A stretch of 11,222 nucleotides of DNA. Origin: Bacteroidota bacterium (lineage in GTDB: Bacteria; Bacteroidota; Bacteroidia; Flavobacteriales; Flavobacteriaceae). Position 1 is the stretch's first letter. Each line of letters begins with the position of its first letter. The position numbers and the translations under genes were made by a program. Location: contig JAJRSY010000177.1 of NCBI GenBank assembly GCA_024278565.1, positions 1 to 11,222 on the forward strand. Reading direction: 5' to 3'. Below are positions 6,925 through 11,222 of this stretch, piece by piece. Under the pieces are notes generated by a model, which was not told the DNA's origin, ran no database searches, and was given only the letters and a program-made list of their open reading frames with translations.

Positions 6925-7827
6925 TTACTTTGCTAATTCCATAAAGGTGTCTTCTATGGTTGGTTCTGTAATTTCTATAATGATGTCCGTTAGTTTTTTT
7001 GCTTCTAAATATTGTTTTAGGGCTTCTGGATCAAAATCGGCCCTAGTATCTGAATAATGCACAAATTCCCCAAAGGGATATACGCTGTATTGATGCTCAT
7101 AACCCTTAAGGTTTTCAATAAGTTCGTACATTTTGTTGGCACGTACGTTGTACAGTGTTTTTGGATAATGCTTTACAATTTCTTCTGGGGTATCGATTTC
7201 CAATATCTTACCGTCTTGAATCAATGCAATACGATCGCACAATGCCGCTTCATCCATATAAGGTGTTGACACTAAAATGGTAATTCCCTTTTGCTGAAGC
7301 CGTTTTAACATTTCCCAAAATTCCTTACGTGACACCGGATCTACCCCTGTGGTGGGCTCGTCTAAAAACAGCACCTTTGGTTTGTGGATCAAAGCACAGC
7401 TCAATGCCAGTTTTTGTTTCATTCCTCCAGAAAGTTTGCCTGCCCTACGGTTTTTAAAGGGCTCTATTTGAACATAAATATCTTTGATCAGATCATAGTT
7501 TTCTTCAATGGTGGTTCCGAAAATGGTAGCAAAAAAGTTGAGGTTCTCCTCAACGGTCAGATCTTGATATAAAGAGAATCTTCCGGGCATATAACCTACA
7601 TGGTTCCTAATGCTCTTGTAATCGTTGACCACATCAAAACCGGCTACTGTTGCTTCTCCCTCATCTGCGATTAAAAGCGTTGTCAAAATTCTAAATAAGG
7701 TGGTTTTTCCCGCTCCATCAGGCCCTATCAATCCAAATAATTCGCCCTTCTTTACCTCAAAAGAAATGTTGTTCAAGGCATTAACTTCTTTATATGATTT
7801 TGATATGTTACTGATGGTAATACTCAT
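6925..7827 (-). CDS. ABC transporter ATPase, equivalent to the N-terminal half of YbhF
   Basis: A 300-residue ATPase with Walker A GPDGAGKTT (35-43), a Q-loop region GYMPGRF where the usual Gln is Pro-Gly (81-82), signature LSGGMKQ (132-138), Walker B VLFLDEP (152-158, catalytic E157) and D-loop TTGVDP. The H-loop reads STPYMDEA, so Pro 189 stands where His is expected. Residues after about 215 form a C-terminal regulatory region ending IEDTFMELAK. In E. coli YbhF the two ATPase halves are fused; here they are separate genes in the same order. Its own ATP site is therefore likely impaired, while its signature completes the partner's site. It starts 3 bp after the lipoprotein gene. Confidence 0.95.
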   Translation of the reverse strand: MSITISNISKSYKEVNALNNISFEVKKGELFGLIGPDGAGKTTLFRILTTLLIADEGEATVAGFDVVNDYKSIRNHVGYMPGRFSLYQDLTVEENLNFFATIFGTTIEENYDLIKDIYVQIEPFKNRRAGKLSGGMKQKLALSCALIHKPKVLFLDEPTTGVDPVSRKEFWEMLKRLQQKGITILVSTPYMDEAALCDRIALIQDGKILEIDTPEEIVKHYPKTLYNVRANKMYELIENLKGYEHQYSVYPFGEFVHYSDTRADFDPEALKQYLEAKKLTDIIIEITEPTIEDTFMELAK

Positions 7828-7830
7828 TTC

Positions 7831-8310
7831 TTATTGAAAATAATGCTCGTAAGCTGCTAGATTCTCTTTTATACTTGCCGTTATTTCTGCACCTTCTTCG
7901 GTTGATGTTATCTCTAAAAGATAATCTATTTTTTCGATCAAGGGGTGTAAAAAAATGTGAAGATTGTCATGAGATGGGCCTTTCATGGTACATTCTTTTA
8001 CAACGGTGTTCTTTACATCACTCAATTTAGTGGCTAAAAAATGATAGTCTTCAATTGTTTCAGGAGTACGCTCTTCAATAAGTTTCAGCATCGCATTAAC
8101 ACCTTGAGTGGTTTCAATGTTCGCATTCCATTTAGCATTGTTATCCAAAGCTATGTCATGTATCCAATCGTTATTAATAGTGTTTTCTTCGTGTGCTGTT
8201 TTTTCTTTCTCTTGTTCTTTTGCCGTAGGCTCAACGACCTTCTTTTTTGTATCGTTACAGCTTGTTAATACAATAGAGAATAGAACGGTTACTAGTACTA
8301 TTTTTTTCAT
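7831..8310 (-). CDS. Lipoprotein with a Cys/Met/His-rich helical motif, function unknown
   Basis: The 159-residue product has a lipoprotein signal peptide with lipobox LTSC (C18 lipidated), a charged Lys/Glu linker (about 22-45) and a helical domain that looks like a small helix bundle. Its notable motif is CTMKGPSHDNLHIFLHPL (107-124): C107, M109, H114, H118 and H122. The three His are spaced four apart, so they would line one face of a helix and could bind a metal or haem. Another patch, WNANIETTQGVNAML (61-75), looks conserved in style. I do not recognise a named family. It lies 40 bp after the cytochrome c gene and 3 bp before the first ATPase gene, and is probably a periplasm-facing partner of the cytochrome or the exporter. 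Confidence 0.8.
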   Translation of the reverse strand: MKKIVLVTVLFSIVLTSCNDTKKKVVEPTAKEQEKEKTAHEENTINNDWIHDIALDNNAKWNANIETTQGVNAMLKLIEERTPETIEDYHFLATKLSDVKNTVVKECTMKGPSHDNLHIFLHPLIEKIDYLLEITSTEEGAEITASIKENLAAYEHYFQ

Positions 8311-8350
8311 GATTTTGATATATTTATGATTAGGTGATTATATGTGCGTT

Positions 8351-8842
8351 TTAGTGCTTTCTTTTACCAGCCCCGTGTTTTTCGTTCATGTGAGCCTCAA
8401 ACCATTCGGGTTGCTCAGGTTCATTGTCATACAAATAGTCTCCGATTTTTTGAAGAACTTCTGAGTCTAGATCCATTTTGGGCATTACCTTAAATTTATT
8501 TACCGCACTGCGCATCAGGGCTTTTTCCTCGTCTGGGTTCTGTACCCAATCAACTAAAGCATTTGTAAATTCTTTTTTAGTCGAATACTGTTTGCTATAG
8601 CGTCTTTTTACTGCCGCAAAAGGTGGGGCAATGATGTCATCATGTGATGCTGTATTCGGGTTATGGCATACGTAACAGTTCGTTTTCATCAGGGTATAGC
8701 CTTCGTTTGTTTGCAGGCTGGTTGTTATGGCCACTTCTGTATCAGCAGAAGGCATATCCAAATATGCTTTTTCTTTCTTTCTTTCTTTGCAGCTCATTAA
8801 TGCTACAGAAAGAAAAGCGATTGCGATGACTGTCTTTTTCAT
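8351..8842 (-). CDS. Lipid-anchored monohaem cytochrome c
   Basis: From the ATG at 8842 this gives 163 residues. A signal peptide ends in lipobox LMSC (C18 lipidated). One haem-binding motif, CYVCH, is at 56-60. A Met in FKVMPKM (M120 or M123) is the likely sixth haem ligand, as in class I cytochromes whose distal loop carries an MP motif. The fold ends with a C-terminal helix (SEVLQKIGDYLYDNE) and a His/Lys-rich tail. It should carry electrons in the periplasm, anchored to a membrane. An upstream ATG at 8872 would add ten residues but spoils the signal peptide, so I prefer the internal one. It sits between the adaptor and the ATPases of an ABC exporter, an unusual place for an electron carrier. 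Confidence 0.9.
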   Translation of the reverse strand: MKKTVIAIAFLSVALMSCKERKKEKAYLDMPSADTEVAITTSLQTNEGYTLMKTNCYVCHNPNTASHDDIIAPPFAAVKRRYSKQYSTKKEFTNALVDWVQNPDEEKALMRSAVNKFKVMPKMDLDSEVLQKIGDYLYDNEPEQPEWFEAHMNEKHGAGKRKH

Positions 8843-8882
8843 TATCTTTAGTTTAAAATTATTATTTTCCAATGTTCTACCG

Positions 8883-8902
8883 ATTCCGATAATTATCGAA
8901 AT
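8883..8902. repeat. Dispersed palindrome (CGATAATTATCG)
   Basis: CGATAATTATCG at 8887-8898 is a perfect 12-bp palindrome, extended by ATT/AAT (8883-8885 and 8900-8902) with one mismatched pair between. It lies in the spacer between the adaptor and cytochrome genes. Repeats with ATTCCGAT...ATCGGAAT-like arms are common in flavobacterial genomes as I recall. It is too AT-rich in the core for a strong terminator; an operator is possible but nothing else supports that. Confidence 0.65.
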
Positions 8903-8910
8903 AGGACTGC

Positions 8911-9822
8911 TTACTGATTATTTGTTTTAACCCACATCTCTGCTGGCATTCCGATTTTTAGGCTTCCATCGTTTACTACATTGATCTTTACGGCATACAC
9001 AAGGGCGACCCGTTCTTCTTTTGTTTGAATGATCTTTGGCGTGAATTCAGCTTCCGAAGCGATCCAGGTAATAGTTCCGGTATAGCTCTTCATATCTTCA
9101 CCAGCATCGATCTTAACGGTAACCTCCTGTCCTATCTTAACTCCTGAAAGTTGTGTTTCGCTAATGTAGACACGCAGTTGCATGGTGCTTAAATCCGCTA
9201 TTTTATATAATGGTTTTCCAAAAGCGGTAATCTCATTGGGTTCTGCATATTTTACCAAAACGGTTCCGCTTACCGGATTAATAATCTTGCTTTTTTGTAT
9301 CTGGTCTTCCAACTGTTTTATCTGCACATGTATGCTTTTCATTTCATTGACAACCGGGGCGTTCTGTGTTTCCACACTTTTAATGCGTTGTTTGATGATA
9401 TCGATCTCTCCTGAAACATCATCCAACTGCTTTTGGGTTCCCGCATTGTCTTTGATTAGATTTTCAGCTCTGTTTTTATTGATGTTTGCCGTTTTAAGTT
9501 GTGCGTTCAGTACATTTATTTGAGACAAGACTCCTTTTGATTTTGAAGCTATTACCACTTTTGAAGCAATTAGTTGCTCTCGTTTTAAACTTAGCTGAAT
9601 GGTATCTATATAACCCACAAAAGTTTCTTTGGCCAATTCTTGACCTTCCTCTACGGTAAAAAGCATTAGCTTTCCATTATTTTCTGCTGAAATAGTTGTT
9701 TCTGTAGCTTCAAAATTCCCATAACCATCTGCGCTATCATTGCCGTCGCTACATGAGAATATGGTTGTTGCCACAAGGCCTAAAATTGCTATTGTATATG
9801 TATGTTTCATCTTGTTCTTCAT
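8911..9822 (-). CDS. HlyD/YbhG-family periplasmic adaptor (membrane fusion) lipoprotein
   Basis: A 303-residue adaptor. A signal peptide ends in IFSC, so C24 is probably lipidated and anchors it to the inner membrane in place of a transmembrane helix. The first lipoyl half is at about 44-73 (NGKLMLFTVEEGQEL), a coiled-coil hairpin at about 77-178, the second lipoyl half at about 180-210 (INPVSGTVL...FGKPLYKIADL), and beta-barrel/membrane-proximal domains after that. The stretch EAEFTPKIIQTKEERVALVY (258-277) is typical of YbhG-type adaptors. It links the ABC permeases to the TolC-like channel. Its ATG overlaps the TolC stop (ATGA, 9819-9822); an ATG at 9810 is an alternative start with the same lipobox. 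Confidence 0.95.
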   Translation of the reverse strand: MKNKMKHTYTIAILGLVATTIFSCSDGNDSADGYGNFEATETTISAENNGKLMLFTVEEGQELAKETFVGYIDTIQLSLKREQLIASKVVIASKSKGVLSQINVLNAQLKTANINKNRAENLIKDNAGTQKQLDDVSGEIDIIKQRIKSVETQNAPVVNEMKSIHVQIKQLEDQIQKSKIINPVSGTVLVKYAEPNEITAFGKPLYKIADLSTMQLRVYISETQLSGVKIGQEVTVKIDAGEDMKSYTGTITWIASEAEFTPKIIQTKEERVALVYAVKINVVNDGSLKIGMPAEMWVKTNNQ

Positions 9823-11069
9823 TGTCCTTTTGTTATGTTGTAATTTGCTTTCACCAACGAAAGTTGAATTTTATGGGCACTTAAATTGTTTTGGTCTTCG
9901 TATAGATTGGTCAATTCCGTTATATAGGCCGAAGAAGTAATTACCCCGTTACGCAATTGAGATTCTGCCGATTGCAATACCTCTTTTCGCAATTGGATGA
10001 TTTCTAAATCGGAAGCTATAAAACCCGATAATTTTTCAATTTCCGATTGCTGTTGATTTAATTCCATAGTGGTATTTAGCTCGAACAGGACCGTTTCATT
10101 ATCTATAATATCTTTATTGATTGCCAAAGATTCTCTTTTCTTTTTGTTTGCATTCCAATCAAATACCTTCCAATTCAATTTTACGCCAACAGTATAAAAT
10201 GCTTGAAATGAATTATCGAGCATATTTAGTCCGGGATTGCCATAACCCCCATTGGCAAAACCTATGAGTTTAGGGGAATTCTGTTTTGAAAGGAGTTGTT
10301 CAGAATTTTTTATTTCTTCTTTTTTAAGCTGAAACAAGTCTAACTCAGGACGGCTTATTATGCTGTTCGATACTGTAGTGATAAGTGGATCTTGAAAGTG
10401 AACCTTCGTAGAAAGGGTTTTGCCTATAAGTAATGACAGGTTTTCGATCAAGGTAGTCTTGTTCAGATCTATTTCTAAAAACTGTTGATTTATTTTCAGC
10501 AGTTCGGCTTCCAGTGTCTTATCGGATGTTGGCAATAACATTCCGTTTTCGATACCTGATTTTACTTCTTTTAATTTTGCTTGCAGTTGTTCTTTTTTAG
10601 AGTTCAGCAAGTTGTCTTTCTCTTGTAGCAATAGCACCGAGAAGTACAATTGGTTCACTTGCTTTTTCAATTGGTATAAATTGACTTCTACCTGCTTCTG
10701 TTGTGTTTTTAATACAGAAGACTTGGCATTCAAGGCCGCATTAACTTGTCCGCCACCATAGATCAATTGATTTACCGAAACCGTTGCGCGGTATTGATCT
10801 TTGTTTAGAGGTTCTATGCCTGCATTGGGAATAGGAATCTCTATGACATCGGACTGGTACGTCGCTTGTGCCGAAAAATTCAACTGCGGCAATGCTTCGG
10901 CACCGATCACTTCAAGCTCGATGGCATTTTGTTTTTCCAATAACCCACTTTGTTGTGCCAAAGGATAATTTATAGTAACCAATTGGTAACATTCATCTAA
11001 AGTGAGCTGTTCTTGGGCAAAAACACCAAGTGAGAGAGACAAAAATATAAAGGATGTTATTCTTCTCAT
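9819..11069 (-). CDS. TolC-family outer-membrane efflux channel
   Basis: A 416-residue outer-membrane factor with a signal peptide cut after VFA (residue 18), followed by EQLTLDECYQLVTINYPLA, the usual N-terminal block of the family. It has the two internal repeats expected. The first holds the strand region NFSAQATYQ to NQLIYGGGQV (about 64-109) and long helices to about 215. The second holds FANGGYGNPGLN to LNWKVFDWNANKKK (about 271-311) and a further helical run to the end. Three copies would form the trans-periplasmic duct. It starts 4 bp after the TetR stop and overlaps the adaptor gene by 4 bp, so it belongs to this exporter rather than acting as a general-purpose channel. Confidence 0.95.
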   Translation of the reverse strand: MRRITSFIFLSLSLGVFAQEQLTLDECYQLVTINYPLAQQSGLLEKQNAIELEVIGAEALPQLNFSAQATYQSDVIEIPIPNAGIEPLNKDQYRATVSVNQLIYGGGQVNAALNAKSSVLKTQQKQVEVNLYQLKKQVNQLYFSVLLLQEKDNLLNSKKEQLQAKLKEVKSGIENGMLLPTSDKTLEAELLKINQQFLEIDLNKTTLIENLSLLIGKTLSTKVHFQDPLITTVSNSIISRPELDLFQLKKEEIKNSEQLLSKQNSPKLIGFANGGYGNPGLNMLDNSFQAFYTVGVKLNWKVFDWNANKKKRESLAINKDIIDNETVLFELNTTMELNQQQSEIEKLSGFIASDLEIIQLRKEVLQSAESQLRNGVITSSAYITELTNLYEDQNNLSAHKIQLSLVKANYNITKGQ

Positions 11070-11073
11070 TTGA

Positions 11074-11222
11074 TTACATTTTTATTGAATTGATTATAAA
11101 TTCGGCCACTTCGGTTTTTCGTTCTTCCATTAGTACATTAAAAGCCTTATTATCGACATGCACAATGCCTTTGATTAAGGGAGCGGCAACAAACGGAAAA
11201 ATGTTCAACGCCAAAATATTAA
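11074..11222 (-). CDS. TetR/AcrR-family regulator, C-terminal fragment (cut by the window edge)
   Basis: A minus-strand frame enters at the right edge and ends in TAA at 11074-11076, giving 48 residues that begin NILALNIFPFVAAPLIKG and end EFIINSIKM. The pattern of a hydrophobic helix with IFPF, then a short charged loop (VDNKAFNVLMEERK) and a last helix, is typical of the C-terminal ligand-binding domain of TetR/AcrR proteins of the YbiH/CecR kind, which control YbhGFSR exporters. The DNA-binding domain is outside the window. Only 4 bp separate it from the TolC gene, so it is very likely the first gene of the operon and autoregulated. The operator and main promoter are not in view. Confidence 0.7.
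   Translation of the reverse strand, partial: NILALNIFPFVAAPLIKGIVHVDNKAFNVLMEERKTEVAEFIINSIKM

Noticed and set aside
8843..8872. A longer start for the cytochrome c gene (10 extra codons).
   Set aside because: The internal ATG gives a standard MKK-type lipoprotein signal peptide; the longer form puts Asn/Lys-rich residues in front of it.
9182..9523. A 113-codon plus-strand open frame inside the adaptor gene.
   Set aside because: It lies wholly opposite the well-supported HlyD-family gene; its Cys/Ser/Leu-rich composition is what the complement of a Lys/Glu-rich coiled coil gives.
1..11222. CRISPR arrays, tRNA or rRNA genes, riboswitches and clear intrinsic terminators.
   Set aside because: No regularly spaced direct repeats, no recognisable tRNA or rRNA sequence and no GC stem followed by a T-run at the operon end were seen by eye; weak cases could have been missed.

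Overview
The window looks like chromosome of a low-GC member of the Bacteroidota, most likely the family Flavobacteriaceae. The protein families, the A-rich start regions with weak Shine-Dalgarno sequences, the Bacteroidota family DUF2141 and several short dispersed palindromes of the kind common in flavobacterial genomes all point that way. The species cannot be told from the sequence.

Almost everything lies on the minus strand and reads as one long operon of 13 genes, running from the right edge leftwards. In transcription order the genes are: the C-terminal end of a TetR/AcrR regulator (11222-11074); a TolC-type outer-membrane factor; a HlyD/YbhG-type lipoprotein adaptor; a lipid-anchored monohaem cytochrome c; a small lipoprotein with a Cys/Met/His-rich motif; two ABC ATPases; two ABC-2 permeases; a LOG-family phosphoribohydrolase-like protein; a four-helix membrane protein; a DUF2141 protein; an outer-membrane phospholipase A (OMPLA)-like barrel; and an ATP-cone/PD-(D/E)XK nuclease-like protein. 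Most junctions are 0-21 bp or ATGA/TGATG overlaps. The four wider gaps (about 40-81 bp) are still small, and three of them hold palindromic repeats.

The first half is a complete tripartite exporter of the YbhGFSR type: regulator, outer-membrane channel, adaptor, a split YbhF and two permeases. Its two ATPases are asymmetric. The first has a normal LSGGMKQ signature but a Pro in place of the H-loop His. The second has the His but an LPLGWKQ signature. Paired as a heterodimer they would form one degenerate and one canonical ATP site. Between adaptor and ATPases sit the cytochrome c and the CTMxGxxHxxxHxxxH lipoprotein, which I do not know as standard parts of this exporter.

The second half is an envelope and nucleotide group: LOG, membrane protein, DUF2141, OMPLA-like enzyme with its apparent His-Ser-Asn catalytic set intact, and the ATP-cone nuclease. 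Its tight coupling to the exporter suggests co-regulation under the TetR protein, perhaps as an envelope-stress or toxic-compound response; that role is inference.

Two REP-like elements with shared ends lie immediately upstream of the two permease genes. One of them forms the last 30 codons of the second ATPase. At the far left, bases 1-320 hold a possible convergent plus-strand gene end (2-100), a hairpin, and otherwise nothing I can assign.
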